A DNA stretch of 64,000 nucleotides from the NCBI RefSeq assembly GCF_017831975.1, contig NZ_JAFDSS010000001.1, positions 2,294,001-2,358,000 of the forward strand, read 5' to 3'. Positions 48,425 through 56,518 of this stretch are shown here, piece by piece (position 1 is the stretch's first letter; every line of letters starts with the position of its first letter). The notes below the pieces were generated by a model that did not search any database, was not told where the DNA came from, and saw only the letters and a program-made list of their open reading frames with translations. Source of the stretch: Microbacterium terrae (GTDB lineage: Bacteria > Actinomycetota > Actinomycetes > Actinomycetales > Microbacteriaceae). Both the position numbers and the translations under genes were made by a program.

Positions 48425-49072
48425 ATGACCTCGACCACCGTCGCGCCGCCGACCATCGCCACGGCCGGCCTCGACGCCGCCCCCTCGTGGCTGTCCGAGC
48501 GCATGGGCGGCGCATCCCACCCCGATGCGGTGCGCGCATTCGACGCCGCTCGCGAGACGTTCATCGCCGGCCGGCGCATCGACATGGGAAGCCTCGCCGC
48601 TTCCCTGGGCGTCGACCGCACGTCGCTGTTCCGGTGGGTCGGCAACCGCGACGCCCTGCTGAGCGAGGTGCTGTGGTCGCTCGCCATGCCGACACTCGTG
48701 CAGGCCGAGCACGCGACCGAAGAGCTCGCGGGCGGCGAGCGGATCGCGGGCATCCTCACGCACTTCGTCGACGACCTGATCACCGCCGACTACTTCCGGG
48801 AGTTCCTCCGCCGCGAGCCGGCACGCGCGCTGCGACTGCTCACCACGAAGGAGAGCCCGATCCAGCGGCGCTACGTCGCGACCGCCGAGTGGCTCGTGCG
48901 TCGCGAGCTGGGCGAGGCGCCGCTCGGGGGCGCGATCGACCCGGCGGGTCTCGCGTACCTGCTCGTGCGCATGTCGGAGTCGTTCACCTACGCCGACCTC
49001 ATCTCGGGAGACCCGCCGCGATCCGACCGCGCCCGAGTGGCCTTCCGCCTGCTGCTGCGGGTGGACGACTGA
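48425..49072 (+). CDS. TetR-family regulator (QsdR-like)
   Basis: 215 residues. The helix-turn-helix is I-D-M-G-S-L-A-A-S-L-G-V-D-R-T-S-L-F-R-W-V-G-N-R, with the 'R-W-V-G-x-R-D' pattern of QsdR-type regulators rather than the usual Y-x-H-F/Y-x-Y-F. Start ATG 48425, 9 nt behind TAGAGT. Probably represses the divergent acyl-CoA dehydrogenase gene through 48362-48375. The following thioesterase gene begins 2 nt after its stop, so the two are co-expressed. Confidence 0.88.
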   Translation: MTSTTVAPPTIATAGLDAAPSWLSERMGGASHPDAVRAFDAARETFIAGRRIDMGSLAASLGVDRTSLFRWVGNRDALLSEVLWSLAMPTLVQAEHATEELAGGERIAGILTHFVDDLITADYFREFLRREPARALRLLTTKESPIQRRYVATAEWLVRRELGEAPLGGAIDPAGLAYLLVRMSESFTYADLISGDPPRSDRARVAFRLLLRVDD

Positions 49073-49074
49073 CC

Positions 49075-49491
49075 GTGGCCGCCTACCGCGTGCGCGAGCC
49101 GTTCGCCACCCGCTGGGCCGACAACGACCAGTACGGGCACCTCAACAACACCGTCTACTACCAGGCGATGGACACCGCCATCAACGCGTGGATGATCCGC
49201 GCCGGCGGCCTCGACCCGACCGGAGGCGACGCGATCGCCCTGTGCGCCGCGTCGTCGTGCGAGTTCACCGCGTCGGCCGGCTTCCCCGAGCCGCTCGAGG
49301 TCGGCATCGGAATCGAGCGACTCGGCTCGTCGAGCATCACGTGGGCACTCGGCATCCTGCGCGCCGGCGAACCCGACCCGATCGCGACCGGCCGGTTCGT
49401 GCACGTGTTCGTGGATTCCGCGAACCGGCGCCCGACGCCGATCCCCGCCGCGATCCGTTCGGCGGTCGAGTCGCAGCTGCTCCCCGTGTGA
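49075..49491 (+). CDS. acyl-CoA thioesterase (4HBT hot-dog family)
   Basis: 138 residues. R-W-A-D-N-D-Q-Y-G-H-L-N-N-T-V-Y-Y is the 4-hydroxybenzoyl-CoA-thioesterase active-site region with its Asp. Hydrolyses an acyl-CoA, probably to relieve CoA trapping. GTG 49075 is placed 2 nt after the TetR stop codon; the much longer ORF in this frame reads out of frame through the TetR gene and is rejected. Confidence 0.9.
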   Translation: MAAYRVREPFATRWADNDQYGHLNNTVYYQAMDTAINAWMIRAGGLDPTGGDAIALCAASSCEFTASAGFPEPLEVGIGIERLGSSSITWALGILRAGEPDPIATGRFVHVFVDSANRRPTPIPAAIRSAVESQLLPV

Positions 49492-49527
49492 CCTGACGCC
49501 GACGCCCGGCGACGTGTCGTCCGCAAC

Positions 49528-49546
49528 AAACCGACCATCCGGTATG
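49528..49546. promoter_or_regulatory. TetR-type operator site S2
   Basis: AAACCGACCATCCGGTATG, with the -10 box TATGCT (49543-49548) overlapping its right end. Precedes the kinase-ACAD-ligase operon. Confidence 0.7.
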
Positions 49547-49589
49547 CTGGTCGTCGGGTCCACCGTCGGATCCCGGAGAGGCAGGGTCG

Positions 49590-50630
49590 ATGATGACCGA
49601 GACACCCGGACTGGATGTCGCGGGACTGGGCCGCTGGCTCGTGAGCGCGCACCCCGAACTCGCGGGCGGCGACCTCACCGCATCCGTCATCGCGGGCGGT
49701 CGCAGCAACCTCACCTACGCCGTCGAAGGCGCGCGCATCCCACTCGTGCTGCGGCGGCCGCCGCTCGGCCACGTGCTCTCGAGCGCGCACGACATGCGGC
49801 GCGAGCACCGGGTCATCTCGGCCCTTGCGGGAACCGCCGTGCCGGTGCCGACCGCGGTCGACGTCGTCGACGACACCGAGGCGCACGAGATCACCGGCAC
49901 CACGTTCTTCGTGATGGAGCGCGCCCCCGGCCGCGTGCTCGCGCACACGTCGCAGAACCGCCTCTACACCGCGGCGGGACTGCGGCGCCTCAGCATCGAC
50001 CTGGTGCGACACCTCGCCGACCTCCACGCCGTCGAACCAGACGCCGTGGGCCTCGGCGACTTCGGCCGCCCCGACGGCTATCTCGCGCGTCAGCTCTCCA
50101 CCTGGCGCCGGCAGTTCGACGCGTCACGATCACGCGAGACCCCCGCGCTCGACGCCCTGCAGGCCGGCCTCACCGAGGGGATGCCCCAGTCGCGGCGCGC
50201 CGCCGTCGTGCACGGCGACTACCGGCTCGACAACGCGCTGGTCATCGGCAGCGGTGACGATCCGCGCATCTCGGCGGTCCTCGACTGGGAGATGGCCACC
50301 CTGGGCGATCCGTTCGTCGACCTCGGCATCTTCGCCCTGTACTGGGACATCGCCGATCTCCCGGGGGGCGCCGAGGGTGCGGTGCCGAGCGCCGTCGATC
50401 CGGATGCGGGGTACCCGACGTTCGACGAACTGGTCGACGTGTACGCCGAGCAGGCCGGCATCCGCGTTCCCGACCTCCGCTGGTACCGGGCCTTCGCGGC
50501 GTACAAGCTCGCGGTCATCCTCGAGGGGATCCACTTCCGCTTCCAGGCCGGCGACACCGTCGGCGACGGCTTCGATCGGATGGGCGCGCTCGTCGAGCCG
50601 CTCGCCCAGAAGGGACTGCAGGTGCACTGA
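49590..50630 (+). CDS. APH-type kinase associated with acyl-CoA dehydrogenase
   Basis: 346 residues of the aminoglycoside-phosphotransferase fold: V-V-H-G-D-Y-R-L-D-N (Brenner motif) and D-W-E-M-A-T-L-G-D-P for metal binding. Its stop overlaps the start of an acyl-CoA dehydrogenase, the same pairing as in human ACAD10/11 (fused) and in the Pseudomonas levulinate operon, where the kinase phosphorylates 4-hydroxyacyl-CoA. That role is therefore more likely than antibiotic resistance. ATG 49590 has GGAGAGG upstream. Confidence 0.9.
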   Translation: MMTETPGLDVAGLGRWLVSAHPELAGGDLTASVIAGGRSNLTYAVEGARIPLVLRRPPLGHVLSSAHDMRREHRVISALAGTAVPVPTAVDVVDDTEAHEITGTTFFVMERAPGRVLAHTSQNRLYTAAGLRRLSIDLVRHLADLHAVEPDAVGLGDFGRPDGYLARQLSTWRRQFDASRSRETPALDALQAGLTEGMPQSRRAAVVHGDYRLDNALVIGSGDDPRISAVLDWEMATLGDPFVDLGIFALYWDIADLPGGAEGAVPSAVDPDAGYPTFDELVDVYAEQAGIRVPDLRWYRAFAAYKLAVILEGIHFRFQAGDTVGDGFDRMGALVEPLAQKGLQVH

Positions 50631-51844
50631 TGGACTTCGCACCCGACGACACCGCCCGCGACTTCACCGCACGGGCACGCGCATTCCTCGACGAGCATGT
50701 GCTGCCGGCCGAGCCGGAGCTCGATGCCCAGCTCGCCGCAGCGCCGGGCGAGTGGGCCACGCCCCCCGTCATCCGCGACCTGCGCGAGCGGGCTCGGGCG
50801 CAGGGGCTCTGGAACCTCTTCCTTCCGGGCGACCACGGCGGCGCAGGACTCACGAATCTGCAGTACGCGCCGGTGGCCGAGGTGACCGGGTGGAGCCCGC
50901 GTCTCGCACCCGCCGCGTTCAACTGCGCCGCGCCCGACACCGGCAACATGGAGGTGCTCAACGACTTCGGCACCCCGGCGCAGAAGTCCGAGTGGCTCGA
51001 GCCGCTGCTGCGGGCCGAGATCCGCTCGTCGTTCTGCATGACCGAACCCGATCATGCGTCATCCGACGCCACCAACATCGGCACCAGCATCCGTCGCGAC
51101 GGCGACCACTACGTGATCACCGGCCGCAAGTGGTGGTCGACGGGCGCGATGAACCCCGACGCCGCGATCTTCATCGTGATGGGCAAGACCGATCCGGATG
51201 CCGATCGGCACCGCCAGCAGTCGATGATCCTGGTCCCCCGTGACACGGACGGCGTCGAGATCGTGCGACCGCTCACGGTGTTCGGCTACGACGACCGCGA
51301 CCACGGCGGCCACGCCGAGGTGGCGTTCCACGACGTGCGCGTGCCGGCTGCGAACCTCATCGCCGGCGAGGGCGACGGGTTCGCCATCGCCCAGGCGCGG
51401 CTCGGGCCCGGCCGCATCCACCACTGCATGCGCGCGATCGGGATGGGCGAGCGGGCGCTGGCGCTGATGACCGCGCGTGCGAACGACCGCCGCGCGTTCG
51501 GTCGCAGCCTCGCCGACCAGGGCGTGGTGCGCGAGTGGGCCGCCGAGGCGCGCATCCAGCTCGAGGCCCTGCGCCTGCTGGTGCTGAAGACGGCCTGGCT
51601 GATGGACACCGTCGGCAACAGGCAGGCGATGACCGAGATCCAGGCGATCAAGATCGCCGTGCCCCGGGCGATGCAGACGATCATCGACCGCGCGATCCAG
51701 GTGCACGGCGGCGCCGGCGTCTCCTCCGACACGCCGCTGGCCGAGCTCTATGCCGGCATCCGGTCGCTGCGCATCGCCGACGGCCCCGACGAGGTGCACC
51801 TGTCGAGCCTCGGCCGCGCCGAACTGAGCCCGCACCGGGCGTAG
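50630..51844 (+). CDS. acyl-CoA dehydrogenase (ACAD10/11-like)
   Basis: 404 residues. F-C-M-T-E-P-D-x-x-S-S-D-A-T-N-I, G-R-K-W-W-S-T-G-A, Q-V-H-G-G-A-G-V-S-S-D and the ending I-A-D-G-P-D-E-V-H are hallmarks of the ACAD10/11 branch, which lacks the usual catalytic Glu position. Expected to work with the kinase encoded just upstream (TGATG overlap), removing phosphate from a 4-phosphoacyl-CoA and rehydrating to the 3-hydroxy isomer. Confidence 0.93.
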   Translation: MDFAPDDTARDFTARARAFLDEHVLPAEPELDAQLAAAPGEWATPPVIRDLRERARAQGLWNLFLPGDHGGAGLTNLQYAPVAEVTGWSPRLAPAAFNCAAPDTGNMEVLNDFGTPAQKSEWLEPLLRAEIRSSFCMTEPDHASSDATNIGTSIRRDGDHYVITGRKWWSTGAMNPDAAIFIVMGKTDPDADRHRQQSMILVPRDTDGVEIVRPLTVFGYDDRDHGGHAEVAFHDVRVPAANLIAGEGDGFAIAQARLGPGRIHHCMRAIGMGERALALMTARANDRRAFGRSLADQGVVREWAAEARIQLEALRLLVLKTAWLMDTVGNRQAMTEIQAIKIAVPRAMQTIIDRAIQVHGGAGVSSDTPLAELYAGIRSLRIADGPDEVHLSSLGRAELSPHRA

Positions 51845-51911
51845 CGACCCGGCATCCCGTTCCCCTCCCCGATCCCGCTCCACTCCCTCAATGACGACGG
51901 AAGGCACTCCG

Positions 51912-53492
51912 ATGACACACCAGCCCGACCCCGCGATCGACGGCGCCGGCTTCACGACCCTCTCGGTCGCGAGCATCCTCAGCGAATCGGCGACGCGCCA
52001 CGCCGACCGTCCCGCCCTGCACTTCCTCGGCGGCGTGACCACCTACCGCGAGCTGTGGGATCAGACCCGCGCGTACGCCGGTGCGCTGCGCGATCGCGGC
52101 ATCGGGCGCGGCGACCGGGTCGCGATGCTCATCCCGAACGTGCCGGACTTCGCCCGCGTGTACTACGCCGCGCTGTCGCTCGGCGCCGTCGTGGTGCCGG
52201 TGCACCTCCTGTTCAAGGCGGAGGAGATCGAGTACGTGCTGCGCGACTCGGGCGCCGACGTCCTCGTCGCCGCCGCTCCGCTCCTGGGTGAGGCGGTGCC
52301 GGCTGCGACCGCCGCCGGGGTGCCGCTCGTGACCGTTCTGCTCCCCGCCGACGCGGGCATCGAGCTTCCGCGGCTCGAGGTCGAGGCATCCGTCGCCGTC
52401 CCCATCGCGCGGCACACGCCGACGGGTCCCCTGGATGCCGCCACCATCCTCTACACGAGCGGCACGACCGGAACCCCCAAGGGCGCCGTCGGCAGTCACC
52501 TCTCGATCATCGAGCAGACCCACTGCACGCTGATCGACGCGTTCGACCTGCGCGCCGACGACATCGTGTTCGGCGGGCTGCCGCTGTTCCACACGTTCGG
52601 TCAGACGGCGGTGATGAACATCGCGTTCCGGGTCGGGGCATCCGTCATCCTCCTCCCCCGCTTCGATGCCGACGAGGCCCTCGCACTCATGGCGCGCCTC
52701 GACGCGACCGTGTTCACTGCGGTGCCCACGATGTACGTCGGCATGCTCGAAGCGGCCCGCCGCTCCGACGCCCGGCCGCCGCTGCGCTACGCCGTGTCGG
52801 GCGGTGCCGCCCTGCCCGTCGCGGTGCTCGAAGCCTTCGCCGACGCCTACGGCGCCCAGGTGCACGAGGGCTACGGGCTGACCGAGACCGCGCCGACGGT
52901 GTCGTCGAACCCGCTCCACGAGCCGATCCGGCCGGGCACCGTCGGCAAGGCCCTCTGGGGCGTCGACGTCGCGATCGCCGACCCCGAGGTGGAGGACGCC
53001 GTGGTGCTCCTCGACGATCCCGCGGCGCTCGGTGAGATCGTCGTGCGCGGGCACAACCTCTTCAAGGGATACCTCGGACGACCGGATGCCTCCGACGTCG
53101 CCGTCGTCGACGGCTGGTTCCGCACCGGCGACCTGGGGACGCACTCCGACGGCATCCTCACCATCGTCGACCGCAAGAAGGACATGATCGTGCGATCGGG
53201 GTACAACGTGTACCCGACCGAGGTCGAGGCCGTGCTGGCGCGGCACCCGGGCATCGCGGTCGCCGCCGTCTTCGGCGTCGCCGACGACGTGCGCGGACAG
53301 GAGGTGCACGCCGCGGTCGTCTCCCACGACGGGGTGGAGCTCGACGCCGACGAGGTCGTCGCCTTCGTGCGCGACCGCCTCGCCGCGTACAAGTACCCGC
53401 GGGTCGTGCACGTCGTGTCGTCGCTGCCGCTGGGGTCGAGCGGCAAGGTGCTCAAGCGCGAGCTGGTCGCGCAGTTCACGCCCGTCGCGTAG
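51912..53492 (+). CDS. acyl-CoA synthetase (AMP-binding, FadD-like)
   Basis: 526 residues. P-loop Y-T-S-G-T-T-G-T-P-K-G, Y-G-L-T-E-T-A-P, W-F-R-T-G-D-L-G, and the C-terminal catalytic Lys in S-S-G-K-V-L-K-R. Activates a carboxylic acid to its CoA thioester. ATG 51912 preferred over ATG 51891: GAAGG lies seven nt upstream of the former and none before the latter. Last gene of the operon starting at the S2 operator. Confidence 0.95.
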   Translation: MTHQPDPAIDGAGFTTLSVASILSESATRHADRPALHFLGGVTTYRELWDQTRAYAGALRDRGIGRGDRVAMLIPNVPDFARVYYAALSLGAVVVPVHLLFKAEEIEYVLRDSGADVLVAAAPLLGEAVPAATAAGVPLVTVLLPADAGIELPRLEVEASVAVPIARHTPTGPLDAATILYTSGTTGTPKGAVGSHLSIIEQTHCTLIDAFDLRADDIVFGGLPLFHTFGQTAVMNIAFRVGASVILLPRFDADEALALMARLDATVFTAVPTMYVGMLEAARRSDARPPLRYAVSGGAALPVAVLEAFADAYGAQVHEGYGLTETAPTVSSNPLHEPIRPGTVGKALWGVDVAIADPEVEDAVVLLDDPAALGEIVVRGHNLFKGYLGRPDASDVAVVDGWFRTGDLGTHSDGILTIVDRKKDMIVRSGYNVYPTEVEAVLARHPGIAVAAVFGVADDVRGQEVHAAVVSHDGVELDADEVVAFVRDRLAAYKYPRVVHVVSSLPLGSSGKVLKRELVAQFTPVA

Positions 53493-53525
53493 GCGGCGCG
53501 TCTGCGCGTCTCCGTCGTCCTTGTC

Positions 53526-53605
53526 GCGAGCGGGCACGTTTGCCCCGAGCGGGCACGGCAGCCACGTGGTGATCGTGCCCGCTCGGAAGCACCGTGCCCG
53601 CTCGC
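53526..53605. repeat. 80-bp palindromic repeat, unit 1
   Basis: Nested inverted arms: 13 bp (GCGAGCGGGCACG and its complement) outside, 12 bp (CGAGCGGGCACG and its complement) inside, with 7-nt symmetric internal loops and CCACGTGG in the centre. The 53493-53889 spacer holds only units 1 and 2 and the pyrimidine tract. Confidence 0.9.
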
Positions 53606-53670
53606 GCCTCCTCTACCCTCTCCTCCCCTCCCCTCCTCCTTCTTCACTCCTCTCCTTCTCCTCGTCCTCG
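53606..53670. other. polypyrimidine tract
   Basis: About 65 nt made almost only of C and T, between repeat units 1 and 2. Capable of triplex (H-DNA) formation. No gene seen in it. Confidence 0.6.
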
Positions 53671-53750
53671 CGAGCGGGCGCATTGGTTCCCAGCGGGCAC
53701 CATCGCCACGTGACTGCGGCGCCCGCTCGGAGAGAACGTGCCCGCTCGCG
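53671..53750. repeat. 80-bp palindromic repeat, unit 2
   Basis: Same length and architecture as unit 1, about 59 of 80 positions identical on my alignment; CCACGTG is at the same centre. Confidence 0.9.
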
Positions 53751-53889
53751 AGCCGAGGTGGAGGCGGGGGCGGGGTGGGCGGGACGGGGAGACGGATGCC
53801 GCGCCTCCACAGGGCGATGGCTCGGACGCGTCTCCACATGTCTTCGAAACAGACATGGCGGCGGGCGAAACTGGGGCGACGATCGATGG

Positions 53890-54861
53890 ATGCTGCCCGA
53901 GATCGATCGGCTCCTCCATCCAGCTCGCGCTGTGACGACACGGTCGTGGCGGGATCTCGAACGCTCCTTGGTCACCGGCGAGCTCCTGCGGATCCACCGC
54001 GGCTGGTATGCGCCGAAAGCCGAGGCGGCGGCCCTGCGGTCCGAAGACCGGCTGCTCCTGCGCATCCGCTCGGTGAACCGCTCCGCTCGCGGGACGAGCG
54101 GTGTGTTCTCCCACACGTCCGCCGGTGCACTGTGGGAACTTCCCCTCCACAAGGTTGGCACCCACGTCGTTCACACCACCCTGCGCGAAGGACTCGAGGT
54201 GCATTCCACCGCGGGCATTCGTCGACATCGTGATGTGCTTCGGCCGGATGACATCACGAACCGATTCGGCATGCCGTGCACCACGCTCGAACGGACGGTG
54301 GTCGACATCGCGCGAAGCACGTCGCTCGAGACATCGCTCTCGGCAGCGGATGCCGCCATGCGACAGATCGCATGGCGCGATACCGAGCGCGAGTACGACC
54401 TCGATGCCGCGGCGGCCTTTCGAGCGCGGATGCGCGAACAGATCGTCGGCATGGCCGGGAAGCGCGGCGTGCGCCAGGCACGGGTCGTCGCCGACCTCGC
54501 CGATGGCCGCGCGCAACTTCCGGGTGAGAGCATCAGCCGCATCCGACTGCTCGAGCTCGGATTCGACGCGGTCCGCCTGCAGGTCGGCATCCAGCGCCCC
54601 GGCTTGACCGATTACCACGTCGACTTCGGGCTCGACGACGTCGACGCCTGGGGAGAGTTCGACGGCAAGGGGAAGTACCTCGATGCCTCGATGCGCGGCG
54701 ACAGCACCCCGCTCGAGGTGCTGATGGCCGAGAAGGAGCGCGAGGACTGGATCCGCGCCAGCACCGGGCGGCCCGTCGTGCGATGGGGTTGGGAGCACAT
54801 CGGTTCCGCCATGGCGCTCGCGCAGCGCCTGACCCAATACGGCATTGCCCCGCCGCGTTGA
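53890..54861 (+). CDS. AbiEi-like N-terminal domain fused to PD-(D/E)XK nuclease-like domain
   Basis: 323 residues. The N-terminal half has a winged-helix and the L-L-R-I-H-R-G-W-Y-A beta element seen in AbiEi-like antitoxin domains. The C-terminal half has the Vsr/DUF559-like pattern: E-S-I-S-R-I-R-L-L-E-L-G, then V-D-F-G-L and W-G-E-F-D-G-K-G-K-Y, matching D-x(n)-E-x-D/K of PD-(D/E)XK nucleases. No toxin partner (AbiEii) is adjacent. Two pairs of 80-bp palindromes flank it. ATG 53890 has only a weak ribosome site. Function unknown. Confidence 0.75.
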   Translation: MLPEIDRLLHPARAVTTRSWRDLERSLVTGELLRIHRGWYAPKAEAAALRSEDRLLLRIRSVNRSARGTSGVFSHTSAGALWELPLHKVGTHVVHTTLREGLEVHSTAGIRRHRDVLRPDDITNRFGMPCTTLERTVVDIARSTSLETSLSAADAAMRQIAWRDTEREYDLDAAAAFRARMREQIVGMAGKRGVRQARVVADLADGRAQLPGESISRIRLLELGFDAVRLQVGIQRPGLTDYHVDFGLDDVDAWGEFDGKGKYLDASMRGDSTPLEVLMAEKEREDWIRASTGRPVVRWGWEHIGSAMALAQRLTQYGIAPPR

Positions 54862-54922
54862 CTTCTCACTGTTCCCTCGGGCGCGCCGCTTCGCCTACTC
54901 CTCGCGGAGGCGGCACCCGGTC

Positions 54923-55002
54923 GCGAACGGGCACGCCCCTCCCCACCTGGCGCTCTCCCCACGTGGATACCCTGCCCGGTGGGTGCCAACGTGCCCGCTC
55001 GC
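54923..55002. repeat. 80-bp palindromic repeat, unit 3
   Basis: Subtype different from units 1 and 2: the inner right arm is CCTGCCCGGTGG instead of CGTGCCCGCTCG. Central CCACGTGG kept at the same position. Confidence 0.9.
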
Positions 55003-55059
55003 GAACAAAGGGAGCCCGAGTGGGAGCCGAGCAGCCCGAGCTGCGGCGCCTCCCATCTC

Positions 55060-55139
55060 GCGAACGGGCACACCCCTACCCACCGGGCACACTCCCCACG
55101 TGGCAACCCTGCCCGGTGGGTGCCAACGTGCCCGCTCGG
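55060..55139. repeat. 80-bp palindromic repeat, unit 4
   Basis: About 72 of 80 positions identical to unit 3. Inner arms CCACCGGGCA / TGCCCGGTGG pair perfectly, showing compensatory change relative to unit 1 (CGAGCGGGCA / TGCCCGCTCG). The 54862-55223 spacer holds units 3 and 4 and the livK terminator, no gene. Confidence 0.9.
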
Positions 55140-55172
55140 CGGAATGAGGCGCGGCACAGAACCGCGGGCAGA

Positions 55173-55212
55173 CGAAACGGCCCGGGCTCCGCGAGGAGTC
55201 CGGGCCGTTTCG
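55173..55212 (-). terminator. terminator behind the Liv-type transporter operon
   Basis: 13-bp perfect stem CGAAACGGCCCGG/CCGGGCCGTTTCG plus a second GCTCC/GGAGT stem, directly after the substrate-binding-protein gene. Confidence 0.75.
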
Positions 55213-55223
55213 CCGGGGGGGGT

Positions 55224-56516
55224 TCAGGCGCCGGGGATGCCGCCGTTCGAGAGGGGCGTCTGCTCGGACTCGACCTCGACCACCGAACCGCCGTCGACGG
55301 CGTAGGTGCGGCCGAGGTAGTCCTGCACGCCCTGGTCGACCGTGGTGATGCCGACGCCGGTGTAGGCGGCGTGGCTGTCTTCGGCGAACGCGAGCGGAAG
55401 CACGCCGCTGCCGGCGAGCTCCCCGCTCTGGATCGCATCGATCAGCGACTCGCGGGTCGGGTCCTCGCCCGCCACGGCGAGCGCTTCGGCGAACAGGTAC
55501 GCCACGCTCATGCCGTAGACCGTGTTGCCGTCGAAGGCGGCACCGTCGTTGTAGTCGGCGTTGACCTGCTGGAACAGCTCGATCCAGTCGTCGTCGCTCT
55601 GCGCGGCGGGCAGGTAGTTGGTGCCGACGAGCCCCTGGAGCAGCTGCGGCCCGACGTCGGCACCCAGGTACTCGACGAGCGTCTCGTAGCTCGCACCCGA
55701 GGACGACGAGAACCACATCGGGAACCATCCGAGCTGGGCGGCCGTGCCGATCGCCAGCGCGCTGAACCCGTTGATCGTCGCGAGGATGTTGATCTCGCAC
55801 CCGGCCGCCTGCAGCGCGCCGACCTGGGCCGTGACGTCCTGGTTCGACACGGAGTAACGCTCGACGTGGGTGAGTCCGTCGGCTCCGAGCGCGAGCTCGG
55901 CGCCTTCGATCATCTCGTCGCCGAAGTCGTCGTCCTGTCCGAGGAGGCACACCTTCTTGCCCGGGTACTCATCGGCGGCGTACTGCGCGAGGGCCGCACC
56001 CTCGACGACGTAGTCGGCGTTGAACCCGAACGTGAACGGGTACTTCTCGGGCTGATTCCAGCTCGTCGAACCCGACGCGACGAACAGGTCGGGCACCTCG
56101 TTCTGGTTGAGGAAGTCGAGCACCGACGTGTGGGTCGGGGTGCCGAGCCCGTTCACGATGGCGAACACCTCGTCTTCCTGCACGAGTTCGCGCACCACGG
56201 TCTGGGTGGTCGCGGGGTTGTAGCCGTCGTCCTTGACGATGTACTCGATCGACCGGCCGTTCACGCCGCCGTTGTCGTTCAGGAACTCGAAGTACGCCGT
56301 GGCGGCCGCCGAGATCGACGAGTATCCGGCAGCGGCCGGTCCGGTCAGCGGCGTGTGCGTGCCGATCGTCACGGTGTCGTCGGTGACACCGGGAACCGGC
56401 GCGGCGGGATCGTCGGCGTCGGTGCCGGCGGGGGTGCTGCACGCGGTCAGCGCGACGGCGACGGCGGTGGCGCCGACCATCGCCGCGAGGCGGCGTGCGG
56501 AGTGATGCTGTGACAT
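55224..56516 (-). CDS. Liv-type ABC importer, substrate-binding lipoprotein
   Basis: 430 residues. Signal peptide with lipobox A-L-T-A-C (Cys near residue 26), then a periplasmic-binding-protein type I fold starting V-T-I-G-T-H-T-P-L-T-G-P-A-A. Captures the ligand outside the cell and docks on the two permeases. ATG 56516 chosen over GTG 56522 because GAGG lies five nt before it. Last gene of the five-gene operon. The family name is branched-chain amino acid, but the acyl-CoA gene setting suggests a carboxylic acid. Confidence 0.93.
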   Translation of the reverse strand: MSQHHSARRLAAMVGATAVAVALTACSTPAGTDADDPAAPVPGVTDDTVTIGTHTPLTGPAAAGYSSISAAATAYFEFLNDNGGVNGRSIEYIVKDDGYNPATTQTVVRELVQEDEVFAIVNGLGTPTHTSVLDFLNQNEVPDLFVASGSTSWNQPEKYPFTFGFNADYVVEGAALAQYAADEYPGKKVCLLGQDDDFGDEMIEGAELALGADGLTHVERYSVSNQDVTAQVGALQAAGCEINILATINGFSALAIGTAAQLGWFPMWFSSSSGASYETLVEYLGADVGPQLLQGLVGTNYLPAAQSDDDWIELFQQVNADYNDGAAFDGNTVYGMSVAYLFAEALAVAGEDPTRESLIDAIQSGELAGSGVLPLAFAEDSHAAYTGVGITTVDQGVQDYLGRTYAVDGGSVVEVESEQTPLSNGGIPGA

Positions 56517-56518
56517 GG

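Noticed and set aside
49590..50630. Aminoglycoside resistance kinase
   Set aside because: Overlap with an ACAD10/11-type gene and the acyl-CoA operon setting favour an acyl-CoA-related kinase.
53890..54861. Type IV toxin-antitoxin system
   Set aside because: Only the AbiEi-like part is present; no AbiEii toxin gene lies beside it.
53526..55139. 80-bp repeats as IS ends or as an attachment-site pair
   Set aside because: No transposase or integrase and no target-site duplication seen; units are internally palindromic with several per side.
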